64,000 nt of DNA, taken from contig MU278348.1 in assembly GCA_022385755.1 (NCBI GenBank), forward strand, positions 1,523,035 through 1,587,034. Reading direction: 5' to 3'. The number at the start of each line of letters is the position of its first letter. Position 1 is the first letter of the stretch. Below are positions 11,401-23,563 of the stretch, piece after piece. Source of the DNA: Trametopsis cervina. Its lineage: Eukaryota; Basidiomycota; Agaricomycetes; Polyporales; Irpicaceae. The position numbers and the translations under genes were made by a program. The notes under the pieces were generated by a model. That model worked only from the letters and a program-made list of their open reading frames with translations, was not told the origin of the DNA and did not search any database.

Positions 11401-12593
11401 GGGCGGGGGCGTGCATTAATATTACGACAAGAGACAGAGATGGAGACAAGAGACGATGGGTGAGACAAGAAAGTATGTGTGAGGCGAGAAACACAGAACG
11501 AAGATGGAGGGAGGAAAGGAAGCGTCTGGCGGACCCAGGGATTAATCGCGTGGTATCGTGGATGGCGAGAGACGATTGGATTGGTGGTGATACAGTATAG
11601 TAGTCGGACGACACGGAAGGATATGATATGCTCTCGACGAACGGCTTGCGTGGGCGGGGGGGGCGGCGATGCGATTGTGATCGCTTGTCGGACATGAACG
11701 TGGTCCTCGCTGCTTGCTGCTGCTGCTGCCCTCTCCCCTCTTCTCTTTCTCTTCTCTGCTCTAGTCTAGTCTTTGCCCCCAAGCAACCGCCTGCGGATGC
11801 CTCGTTCTCCTCGGGACGCGGTGGGATCGTTCTACTCCGGTGCGCCGATGCAAGTGATGGCGGAGATAGAAGATCCGTGCGGTCGACGTCAACGAGGAGG
11901 AGGTCGGTATTGGCAGCGGTGGTGGGTTGACTTGTGCAAGAGACGAGATTGCCGGGTCGGAGATGCATTCATGTGGTGGCCATAGTGGTAGGGGTGGTGC
12001 GGGCAATGGGGGTGATGATATACAATGGTGGACAGGCTGCGATGACAACATAGCGAATAGATATGAAGACAGCAATCTATAGTGTGGAATTTGATTAGTA
12101 TGAGTCACAATGAGATGAGGAGGAGGGAGGACGTACGCGAAGGAAGAGACGAGAGGGTTACTTGAAGGGGCACGTCGGGGCATGGGCACCGCGCCAGCCG
12201 CAGTGGCAGCATTGGGGCGCGTTGTGGGTTGCGGTGGGTACGGCGGAGGATGGGCCGGCATGCATCGTCACGGGGACGGAGGTCGCGGACGAGAGTGAGC
12301 AGGTGTGCGTCGACGAGCAAGGCATGGTGGTTGTTAGCGGTAAGTGGGTTAGTGGTTAGCGGTAAGGTGGCAAGTGTTGTGGTGATAAAGCTGGGTGGGG
12401 GTGGTGGTACGGTGAGGAGCCGGGTGAAGATGGTGGAGGTGGATGAGGTGGTTGTGGGTGGTTGTGTTTAGCGGGGTGGAGGCGTTGTTGGTGGAGGAGG
12501 AGGGGGCAGACTAGTGTGGCTTATAAGCAGTTCCTGGCAACAAGTGAGTCTGCATTCGGCAGGATCGGCGGAGGGTTGCCATTTGGAGGAGGC

Positions 12594-12617
12594 AAGAAGA
12601 AAGAAAGAAAGAAAGAG
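12594..12617. repeat. GAAA microsatellite
   Basis: About five tandem GAAA units lie within a purine-rich stretch of the gene desert. Confidence 0.7.
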
Positions 12618-13340
12618 GAGTGCACGCGCGTGTAGTGAAGTGAAAGATTGAGATGGGATGGGACGGACAAGAGGACGGGGGACCACCAAGACAGACGCGC
12701 CACCCATGTAGACGCACGCCACTCTCAGATCCCCATCTCACGGCGAGTTATTTATTTAGTTTTATGGATATTTTGCACGGTGGATATTTTATTGATTGAT
12801 TGGGGAAGACCAGGGACCGGAATACTCTAAATTTAAATTGGGTCTAAGCTTGATGAGGCAGGTGCTGCGATGGATCAATCTGTCACGGAGACCTGCCACC
12901 AACTCCCATCCCATCCGCCGTCACGCCCCTCCTCCCTCCCCATCCATCCCACACACCTGTCTGCCACTCGCCGCCGCCTCCTCGTCCTCTCCCTTCCTCC
13001 TCCTCCTCCCCGACACCGACCCCGAGTCTTCTCCTCGTTCGCGCTGCACGACCATCATCCCACATTCATCTCCCACAAGTCCAGAGCGAGTCCCGCCTTT
13101 CGTGCGGCCCCTTCGAATTCTCCAACATCATCCCACCTCACCGGACAGCCCGCACGACCATCATCGACGCCCGCCCTTCCAGCCAACCACGCACTATCCA
13201 TCTATCCAATCCATCTATCCATCCATCCCCATTCACGTCCCGGCTTCTCCTTAGCTATCCGACGTCCACCCATCCACCACCACAGCCGCCCGGTCGTCTG
13301 ACCCCAATCCACCCGTCCCATTCAATGTCATCCATTCAAT

Positions 13341-13362
13341 ACAGTTCAGTACAGTACAGTAA
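13341..13362. repeat. tandem ACAGT repeat with TACAGTA words
   Basis: Short tandem copies of ACAGT/TCAGT produce overlapping TACAGTA sites. It is the same word class as at 8377 and elsewhere in the desert. Confidence 0.55.
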
Positions 13363-16300
13363 CAATGGAGTCTAACGCGCCTTTTAATTTTAATGCAATA
13401 TGCGTTTGTTTGCACAGTTCATGTCCATGTCAGCGATAGCGCGAAACGTGCTCGCGCGTGAAATTGCGTTCGCCCCGAGTGCGCTCGGAGGTTGTGGGAC
13501 AGGCAGGCCACGGACGACGTGGGGCTGTGCATACGCCCCATCACGCCCGGTAAGTGCGCCCAGCAGACATTTCGAACGCGTGTGCACGAGTTATCGAAAC
13601 GAACGAAACCAACAACAAACCAACAAACACGCTCTGTTTTCCTTTGGTCGCCGTATCGCACGCACTCCCCAGGCACACAGCCCGAGACAAAGACGCCGAA
13701 TGGTGATATCGTTGCGAGTGTGATTACTGTAGAGACCGCTGACGCTCTGCTTGTCGCCGTTTAGCTCCTGACCTCCTCGTGTCGAGAACAAACGAAAGAA
13801 AAAAACCCTGGGCAGGCAGACGCGGGGAACATCATCACAACGTCTGAACGGCCTGCTGTGAAGCGAGCGCAAGACGCTGGAAGGGAAAATGACTCTCCTC
13901 GGCAGTAGTCAGCCAGTCGGGTCGGGGAGTTCATTGTGCGTCGTGCATCGTGGCGAGCTAGCAAGTGTGCTTACCAGTACTCTGCACCGCATCGACCGCT
14001 TGCCGATGGACCATCCAATAAACTCGAACACAATGCTCCCCGTCGACGGCGCCTCGCTGCCGAACCTCGGGATGGCGTGTGTTCGCTGTGTTCTTTGTCC
14101 TCCACTTCGGCTGTGTGATGGACGTCTATGCCAAGGGACTAGCATACAGTTACCACACCCCATTGCGTTGTTCTTTCCTCCTCGTTTTCTCTCGAAGCCC
14201 GCCACTCATCACGAATGATGTATACGTTCAGGACCCAGAAAACGTCCTTTCGCACATCCCACCATCGTGATTCACAACATCTCGCATTCCGTCCCGGCAT
14301 TTGCGCTGTCCCTCGACATCATCTGTTCGCACTCGCACTCGCACTTGTACTCGTGTTGTTGCACGCTCCCCCACCTTCCTCGCTTTCCCGAACAGATTAG
14401 AAACCGAAGAGAGACCAGCGGGCGGTAGCTCGCTCCCCCATCGCGCGATCGCCCAATCACAATTCACAAACGAGATCACGCCGTCGAATGAATTCTGCAA
14501 GACGCAAGAATCGCAAGCTGCACGCCGTCCGCATGACATTAATGACATACCCTAGGCGCTCATACGCATCATGATCAACATCATCATGTCCTACGTCCAC
14601 GATCTCTGTTATCATTCATACATCACCCTCCCTTCCCTCCTTCATTTCGTTCGTTCAACCGGGACGGACTGCCACGCGCCCTTGCATACGATGGACGGTG
14701 CGTGTTTTCTGTAGGACATTAAATCCCGGATAACGTCAGTGTCTACCAGGCCAGGGTCGTTGCGCCCTGCAGAACGATCAAGCCCGTCTCGGGGCCCTTG
14801 GAGCATAGCATCGCATTGGATTGCAAAACTAACGAAACGGCTGCGCGGTGGCTCCTCTTTGCGCAGCGGAGTGCAATACCAGTACTTGCGCCCTGCAGGC
14901 AACTCTGCTTGTTCGGTTATGCAGAGCGATCTGCCTGTAGCCTGCTTCGTCAACGTCAATGTCACATTGGAAAGAGGGGTTGGTAGACGCACGAGTCGAG
15001 GGCCGTCTCTGTCTGGACGGCCCGTTCGCTGTCTGGCCTACCCTCGTAATACTGAAAAAAGCCGGAAGCTGTGTCCCACACCGAAATTCCGGAGCGCCAT
15101 CGCAGGTTCAGCTGAAGCAGAACCGGCTCGTCCGGGTCGCGCTCAGCGCACCCTCGTACGCGCGCAGCCACCCGGACACAGCGCCTCGCGCAGATAATAA
15201 ATAACAAAGAATATGACGTAGCGCACACGCCAACGTGCCTCTCCTCCGGAAAGCGGGTCTGGACGCCACGCCGCGGGTGTAACGGCGTTTTCGACCTGCA
15301 CATCACGATTCTAATGAGGAGGATGGAAATCGAACAGACAGACAGAGAAAGAAAGCAATAGCGTCTCGCGCGCTCCTCGGAGAGCGAGAGGGCTGTTTGC
15401 GTGCGTGATACCCGTACCGTCGTAGAACGCTCACACCGGATCGTGCAGACGCCCTTGATAGTCCAAGTGAAACGTGGGTGGGTACGAACAGCACGAACAG
15501 GACAGAACAGGTGCGTTTCGAGCAGGGGTCTCACGGCGCGCGGCTAGCCGTGGACCGACCGTGGTTCGGGTGCGTTTTGCGTTGTGGGTTCCTTTTCCAA
15601 TTGCATAACAGGGCAGGATGCGTGTACGGTATAGTTGGAAAGAAGGAAGCGAAATAGAAAATACAAGGCATTTCAAGCACAACTGGAACAAGTGGGACAA
15701 GTGGCCAGCTTGGATTTTTGCGATCGGGCAGGGCTGCGGCTGCGCGATCTCCTGCAGCCTACCACGCATATCACACAGTATATCACATATCACTATCACA
15801 CCGATGGCAGAACTTAACCTTGTACATCCCACCCAGCCAGCGATGACCACGGACACGCCCTGACGCGATCGCACGGTGAGTAAGTGCTAGCTCGAGGCTA
15901 ATACAGTGATATTGGAACAGATCACGTACATGCAAATGCACGACTCGGACATCCCCCCTCGCGACGCGACGCACCCCAAACACCAAAGATAGAGACGCAA
16001 ACGCAAACTCTAACTCTGACCACCTACCTTGCCACCCACGCTTTTCTCGTGGCAGGATGCAGACAATCACGATCGGACTACGTTATGTGCGATCGCAGAT
16101 GCGCATGCCCCTATGCGCACGCACGCATGTCCGATATCCCACTACCCAGTGCCCGATATCTCAATGCCCACCGCCCAACTGCTGTGTTGCGTCCGTGCTC
16201 TGCGTGCGTATTTTGTTCGCTCCCATTCCAACCCACATACCATACCATACCCCTGCTCAGGGTCGATCCAGGGGCTGCCAGGATAAGGCTGCGCGGATGG

Positions 16301-18354
16301 CGCGTTGAAGGGATGTTGCGCCGCTGACGATTGCGTCTTTCTTTTTGACGGTGCGGAAGCGCAAGCGCACTCTGTCTACTGGACTGTATACAGTACGGGT
16401 CTTGTGCGTGCGTCGCGGTGCATTGTGAAGTCGCCGTCCTCCCCGCTCTCCGTCCCTCGTGCGTTGGAATCGGTATGTTCGGTATGTGTATGAAGTAGAT
16501 ACAGACTTATCGACTTAAGCCACGCTAGGAGTTACTATCCAGTTATGCGTGTATTGATATAATGTAGATTTCGATAAATATGACAGCACAAGTACCTGCA
16601 TATCCCAGGAGATCCGATGTGTTGCGTGCACAGCTTGGGGGTTCGGTTCCCGACGCATCTGTTGCCACCGCCAGCGCAAACCCCGCCGAACCCATCCACA
16701 CCCACCCACCCACTGAATCGCTCGTCCGCATCGACGTACACACCGTACTGTAACACAGTATTAATCACACAAACTGTATCAACGAAATGCTGTCTCATCA
16801 CCATCGTTATTACCGTCTGTCCCACAGTTCAATGCAATAAACGAACCCCGTGCAATACCGCACTTTAATCTTTCCCGACAAGGCAGGAGCGACCGCGCAC
16901 CCACAGAGCCTTTCCTCTCCCTCTCTCCTTCCTTGCTTCTCCCTTCCTTCCTTCCCCGCGGTGCGGCTCCGATTCCTTGGCGTTTCTTTTCCGGCTTCTC
17001 AACCCGCGCGCGATAGCACCAACACAACGTATCACACCGCACGTCCAGCCGCTCTTCCCCCTCCTGCTCCTGTTCCCCCTTCCAAGCAATATTTGTGTAT
17101 TCAGAGATTGGCTCGGCACGGGTACGGTGCTGTATGACGATCAATTACCGTACTGTATTAATCACGAGCACCCATACACTCTACTCTACTGTACACGTAC
17201 ACGTCCTATCCCATCGATATCCAAATCACGCGTGCCGTCAACAAAGTGGAATACAATGTCGCGATGCCGCACGGCTGTGTCTGCCAGTGCCAGGCATCCC
17301 ATTATCGCTCGGCTGGATATCGACATTGGACATGTGAGAGGCAGGTAGGCCACATACGGTACCGTATTTCTTGTATGCACGTATGTACGCAACGTCCGCA
17401 TGCGTCCTAGCGTCCGGCGGATGGATGACACACGCCCCGTGACGCGCTGCTTAGCACGTCCGTCGAGCGAGATCGCCGACGACGTGGTACCCGCAGCAGC
17501 ATACCATACCATACCAGCGGCACGCAACCCAGCCTGACTTTGCTTGCTTGCTTCTCTGTAAGCGGATGAGGTAGCACGCATGACATGACGCATCCGCATC
17601 GCAGCTTCTGTGTCTCCTGCAGGGTGGTTGGGTGGGCTCAGTCAAGCGTTCGAAAAGTGCGCTAAACCCGATGGACGTGCCTGCGTGCTGATGGGTGATT
17701 AGCTCGCCGCAGGGACGGGGAGACAGGGAGACAGATGGACGGACGTGCTTGCTTGGAAGAGGCAGCATGTTCTCACCGCCTTGCCTGCCTGTCTGCGTAG
17801 CTCAGACAAATGGACCAGCTGCGCAGCCGGCGTTGTGGCTATCGCGGATGAGCAGGGCCACAGATGCCGCCCGGGAGTTTCTAGTTTCGTAGAAACGATA
17901 TCTATGCATTTCATTATTCAGCAGCGTAGTCAGAGGACGTTTGTCTTTGTCCGCGCACGAGTGCACGTACGCACAGCCTCGTCATAGTCGTATATCCCGA
18001 TGTGCTTTACTTAGGATGCGCGCTTTGAGTGGGCGGGTGCTGCGTTCGTTGGAGAATCCAGATAGGTGCCGCTAGTCAGGATTGCCTGACGCTTGGGCTG
18101 GCAGCTAGGTAGGCTAGTCCCATCAAACGACGCGGCTTGCCAAATGCGACACGGACGCAGCGAGTGCTCTTGCTTTAGCACCGGCTGCAGGACGTACAAC
18201 TCGCCGTCCGGTGTTGCGATCCCGATGGGGAGACTACGGTAGTGCCCACTGGGACTGTACTGTATCAGCTGCCGGGAGAAGTAACGTGCCTAAACTCAGC
18301 TGGGTGCGGTTCGTGCTGCGACGTACGGCGGTACCGTATCTCTACGTACGCTCG

Positions 18355-18378
18355 TCTTGTCTTGTCTTGTCTTGTCTT
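18355..18378. repeat. TCTTG pentanucleotide microsatellite
   Basis: Four to five tandem TCTTG units lie in the gene desert. Confidence 0.75.
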
Positions 18379-20305
18379 TGGAGCGAACGCACCGCAGGAA
18401 CGGGTCGCAGTGCACCCGGACGCAGCGTAATCACGATGCGGACGTGTATGCGGCTGCTGGGCACGTCTAAATCTCCCTAGAAGTGCGATGGGGACCGTCA
18501 GTTCTGCGTGATTAGTCAGTTAGTGAGTTGACGAGGTGTCCGTGAACGCGCAGGGGACTCAAGTGTATTGGCCTGTATCGCGGATACGCGCCGATAATCA
18601 GAGAAGTGGCAGCCAGCCCCACCCCCGCTCTGCCAATAAACTGCCTGATCGTGCGTTGTCTCCGGGGAACGCTGTTCTCGAACCCAGAAAACCGCAGAAA
18701 AGGGCCCTAGCCTGGACGGCAACGAGGGGGACGACGACGCTCGGACGGTGTGCCCGTTAACGACGCATGTTTTATGTCTTGAGTTTTCTGCGATTGTCAT
18801 TTTGGTACGCCCGCATCCTGGCAATCGCGCAGTGGCTCAGACAGACGTGCCGTCGACCAATTTCTCTCTCCCGTCCGTGTCCATCGCCTGTGAACCCGTT
18901 CGTCTTCCTCCCATGCCAGCGCCGCCCACCGTTTCCAACTGACTGGCTGACGTTCGAGCTCGCCATTCGCCAAGCAGCGTCTGTGCCACACACCAGCCTG
19001 GGCGGGCCCCGTGTAGACGTCTCGGCCGATAGAGCATAGCAGAGCATGCAGTTTCCCCAAGTTCTCTGTCGTACCGCTGACAGCTTGCCTGTCAGCACGC
19101 ATCCTATCTTTACCGGCCGGATACGATTGGCCTGCTGTGCTGCCTCGAGTCGCCACCGCCCATGTAGCCACTCGAGAAGGTATGGAAGAAACAGAAAAAC
19201 ACACGAATTCGCAATCCTGGAAAACTGTAACTCGTTCCGCTAACACCGGCCTTAGAATACGTACGGTTGTACGTACGCATAGTCCTCGCAGAAGTGGGTT
19301 GGGCGAGACGTCCCCCCGCGAAGCTCGGAGACATCAGGCCTTAACAGCGATCCAGGACCGTTCGAACTGGACAAGACGCGCAGATGGAGGAGGGAGAAGG
19401 TTGATGAACGCGGCGAACAGGGCACGTCATCTAGAGTGCAGCCAATCACAAAAATCGCTCAGGGGTCGGTGCGCCGCTGTGGCACAGCACCGAGGGCGGC
19501 GAGCACAGCAAAGAGGGTGGCGAGCACCCACCGTGCAGGTGCGGTTTCAAAATAGAGTGGAGGCGAGGTCTCGAACCCCCGCGCCGTGTGCAAGATGGCG
19601 ACGGCGTATTGGATGTCACTCGCTCTGATCTCGCCGACGCTGGGAGGAGGCGTGTTCAGGCCGCATGTCTGTTCGAGTGTTCGAGCCCGTCGTGAGGCTG
19701 ACGATTTCAAAAATCATCTCCACGCATAACGCGAAATTATCTCCATGCAGTACGCCACAGAAGAGGAAGAGAAGAAAGGCAATCGGACTGTTCGTTTGGG
19801 AAGAGGTGAGAACAGACACTTTGAAGTAGCGAGGAGGGTGGCACGACACGCTCGCGGTACACAGTCCATAATTCAGATTTTTCTTTACCAGATGTTGCAC
19901 CGCGTTCATCCCACTCACCGCACAGCAAGGAGGCAGGCTGCACTTTGATTTCATCTTGCGGCAGCGGCTGATCGCAAGTGAACGTGATTGCATCGAATAG
20001 GGTTGTGCACGCCTGAGGCAAACAGCGAAATGAGATGGGCCGTGTCCGAAACACGATCGTATCACGTAAAAATGGATTCATACTTTGTTACTCATACAAC
20101 ATTATCACCCATTCAATGCATCTCCTTTCCCCACACTCTCCTCGATCGTGATCATAGGCCTTACGTCCTCGACCGATCCCATCCACCCGACTTCATACTC
20201 AATACAGTAACACCACAGCCACCCGGCTCTCGCAGCCTGCCCTCCCACCTTCCTCCAGCCAGGTTCATCTCGGCATCTCCCACACACCTTCTCAGTCCCC
20301 ACTTC

Positions 20306-23300
20306 TCACTTCTCCTTATTCGTGTCGCGTGACCGTTTCGGCGCGTGCGCATACCACTCCGGCACCTCATTCGCCTTAGGCACCGCCCGCCTCCTCATCT
20401 CCTTCATCTCCTTCTCCTCCTCAATCGCCTGCAACCGCCGCTTCTCCTCCGCCGCCCGCTCAGCCTCCATCTCGCGCGCCCTTCGACCCTCGTCAAACTT
20501 CTCGCGCTCGTGCGCCCGCACCTCCGTCGATAGCTCCACCCGCCCAGGCAGCACGGGCACAACGGCAGGCTTCTTCGCCGCGAGCCGCTGCTGCTCCGCG
20601 TCATGAAGAGCCTTGAAGTCCGGGATCCCGAGCGCAGCGGCCGCGCGCGTCCGCCGCCCTGTGCCCTCGCTCGCCGCAAAGTCGGCGCGCTTCCGCGCCT
20701 CGATGCGGGCCTCTGAGTGGAATCGAAATTCGCTCGGCACGGTCGCCCTTTGTGCTGGCAACGATGCAGCCTGCAAGGCAATCAGGTGAGAGTCAGCGAT
20801 CGGCCAGTGAATATAAGTGAATTTGAGCATAAACGACGAGCCGGCGGCATCCGCGATGCCATTACGCAGACTAATTGCCGTACGTAAAACCCCCTTCTCG
20901 TGTAGTTCGTCACGGCACACGCACGCACACACGCCCGCGATCTCAGGTACGACATACATCTATCGCGAAGCACCCGCCTTTTCACAACCCTAAAAGCGTG
21001 CGAACGCACTAAGAGAGAACTGCTCAAAAAATTCACTCACCAGCCGCGCTAGCGAACTTCCCGCCCTGGTGTTGCTCATGTGCTCATTCATGACAGAACC
21101 TGTCGTCTGGCTGATGGGCACAGGCTGCCTCGTTTTCGCCGCCTGCTGCTGTTGCTGCTGCGTGCTGTGACCACCTGACCGCCCAGACGAGCTCGCAACG
21201 GAAGTCACAGACCCAGGCCGGCCACTTGACTCGCCCGTGCTCGTGCTCGTGTTCAGGCTGCTCGCCGACGAGCTCGAGGCCGTCAGCTGACGCGTCCGGC
21301 TCGACGACGCGGGTGCGCGCGCGGGTTCCGCGCCAACAGCCGCACCGGACAGCGCACCGCTCGACGACGCGTCCGGTTTCTTAGGTGCGGGTTTGACGGC
21401 TGCGGTCCTAGATGCCGAAGCTCCCAGCTGAGTTACAGTTGCAGCTGTCGTTGTCGGTCCACCTCCCTGCGCGCCGTCCCCAGCGTTGTTCTTGACACGC
21501 GACGGCCTCAAGGCCCGCGCTTGCGAGCGGGTGGTGAGGGATGAGCCTGAGGCCTTGAGCGAGCTCGCGGGGCGCGACGCGACGTCCGAGCGCGTCGCAT
21601 TCGCAGTTCGCCCTCGTTTGTTCTGGGTGGAGGTGGACGCGTCCTCGTCCGCCCCATCTGGCGCCGCGCGCTTCCACGAACGCCGCATCGGAGAAGTAGG
21701 AACGGTCGGCGCGCGTTCGTCAGCCTCCCGAGGCGCGACGCGTTCGTCCTCGACCTGGCTCGACGGGTCGGACGGAACGGGTGGGGCATCGTTGACCGCG
21801 GAAGACGAACGCACCGTGTCTTCCGAAGGAGGTGTAACACTTGTTGACGCCGGTTTGGCCTCATCTCTCGGCGATATCTGTGCAGATGCAATACCGTCTT
21901 TACGGCAACTCGACGGTCGATCCAATTCCTGATCCCCGTCTGTAATTGCGGTTGTGGGTAACGGAAGAGGCCCAGGCGGCTCGAGCGGGGCCGAGCCTTC
22001 CTTCTGGCGTTCCTGCGTCGGACTCGCATTTGACTTGGCAATGCTGTTGCGGTCCTGAGTCGAGGTTGAATGGTAGATCGTTTCGGCGCCCGACGGCCTT
22101 TGCAAATGAAAGGATAAGTCGTGAGCTATCAGGATATTTTTGTAGCTACATAGCGTTGCAAATTCGATAGCTTACCCAGCGATATCCAATTCATCTTGCG
22201 TCTTGGAGAACGAGGGCTGTGATGCACTGCCCGATATGGTCTTTGTGGTTTCGCGAGAGTTCGGTCGAGTCGCATGAGAAGTGAGAACGGCAGGCCTGGC
22301 TAGCTTGCCCGCAGTCACCGAGCTTTTCACCTCGACCTGCCCCACATTGTGGGCCACAATCGCTGGAACAGTCCGCTGCATTCCACTCGTGCGTTTCCCG
22401 ATCGCCTTGCTGCGTAGAGCGTTGGCCGGGGCAGAAAGTTTAGGTTTCGACCGTTTCGCGATGCCTCCAGCAATGACAGTCTGCGAAGATTGCATCAGTC
22501 AGTGAATACCTTTCATTACGCTGATCAGGGCGATGTCCCGTATAGGAATGCATGAACCCCGCTAATCAGAACGCACCTGTTTTCCTGCCGACTTGCGAGA
22601 ACCCGCCACAGCTCTAATACCGGTGAGACGGTGCGCCGAACGTGGACGCTCAGGGTTGGCCTGAGAAATTTCCAGTGGAACGTCGTCTGGCAGCCGTGTG
22701 GGCTGATCGTGATCAGCTGAAATGTCATGCGGATCGTCGTGCAGAAATTTGTTGTGATCCACATCCGCAGGCGTCGCTGCACGGGGAGAAGAGGTATTCA
22801 GTACGCTATCGGAAACGAGTTTGCTCGACAGGTCTTCGCTGCTGTCGTCTAGGGTCTCAAACTCTGCTTTCAATGCAGAAAATGCGACAGGCTGGGAACG
22901 AGTGCCATCGGATGGGTCTGTGGTGATAGAATCGCTTGATTGCTCGGGTAAATAACCTTGGGAAAGCGATAAGAAGCATGCCGCGCGATGAGTTGAATAC
23001 AGTCACGATTATCAAGAGCACGGCGTACCTGGGGCCAATTGGCTCAGAGTCAGCGGGTCTCGCGATCGGTGCGCCGGTGAGGTAACCCCATGGGGGCTGA
23101 CGCTAGGGTCTTCAATGAGGAACTCATCATCGGCCGTGAGGAGCCCTGCAAGTTCGTTGCCTATCTGGGGAATCTGGAACGAAAGCTCTTGTTGGGGTTT
23201 GAATGGAGACAAAACGTCTTCCATTGCCATGCTCAGGTCATGAGCGACCGCCGGCTTCAACGGTGATGGAATCGTTGTCTTTCTTGTTGCAGGCGTGTGC

Positions 23301-23563
23301 TTGAGTGATATTTTTGTCCGTCTTGATCTGGGCGTTAGCTCGGCGAGAGTCAGGGGGTTATCTCTCCGAGCCTTGGAGGTTGTCGGATGCACTGGCGTGC
23401 TGAGTGTTGTGTCCATACCAGCGAAAAAGTCACTGGTGTCATCTTCTAGAAGTAACTGAGACGTAGAGCCAAGTACTTGAGGGATCTGAAATGTGGTATC
23501 CGAAAGGCCCGCTGGAGACACATCCATGAAGTCGGGTAAATGGTGGCGAAGACTGTGGTCCAT
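20306..23563 (-). CDS. TPX2 C-terminal domain protein (spindle assembly factor-like)
   Basis: Five exons (23563-23029, 22956-22577, 22480-22176, 22097-21041, 20770-20306) give 913 aa. Residues 1-760 are Ser/Thr/Pro/Ala-rich, disordered, and contain repeated DPLTLxxLxP-like motifs (NPLTLAELTP, DPLTLSQLAP) and polyGln. The last exon matches the TPX2 C-terminal domain: a FRFHSEAR box, then RVELSTEVRAHEREKFDE, a charged coiled coil, and RRRAVPKANEVPEWY. In animals and plants TPX2 nucleates spindle microtubules and activates Aurora A; in fungi the role is inferred to be mitotic microtubule binding. The last intron is long (20771-21040, 270 nt) for this locus and could hide an extra exon. The domain call is firm; the exact N-terminal structure is less so. 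Confidence 0.82.

Larger units (their letters stand above)
7727..20305. other. 12.6-kb gene desert with dispersed palindromes and purine/pyrimidine tracts
   Basis: No gene can be supported here. The longest frame (10550-11968, minus, 472 codons) is Ser/Pro/His/Leu-rich, lacks any known motif, and lies where the minus strand is pyrimidine-rich, which by itself removes stop codons. TACTGTA, TACAGTA, GTACGGTAC and related words recur (near 8380, 10488, 11590, 13341, 15630, 16380, 16742, 17150, 17357, 18255 and 18330). Plus-strand DNA is purine-rich at about 11.4-12.7 kb, then pyrimidine-rich at 12.9-13.3 kb. Microsatellites occur at 12594 and 18355. Unrecognised non-coding RNA or very exon-poor genes cannot be excluded. 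Confidence 0.55.

Noticed and set aside
16635..16652. T-arm-like sequence GGGTTCGGTTCCC suggesting a tRNA
   Set aside because: No matching acceptor stem, D-arm or anticodon arm is found within the preceding 100 bp.
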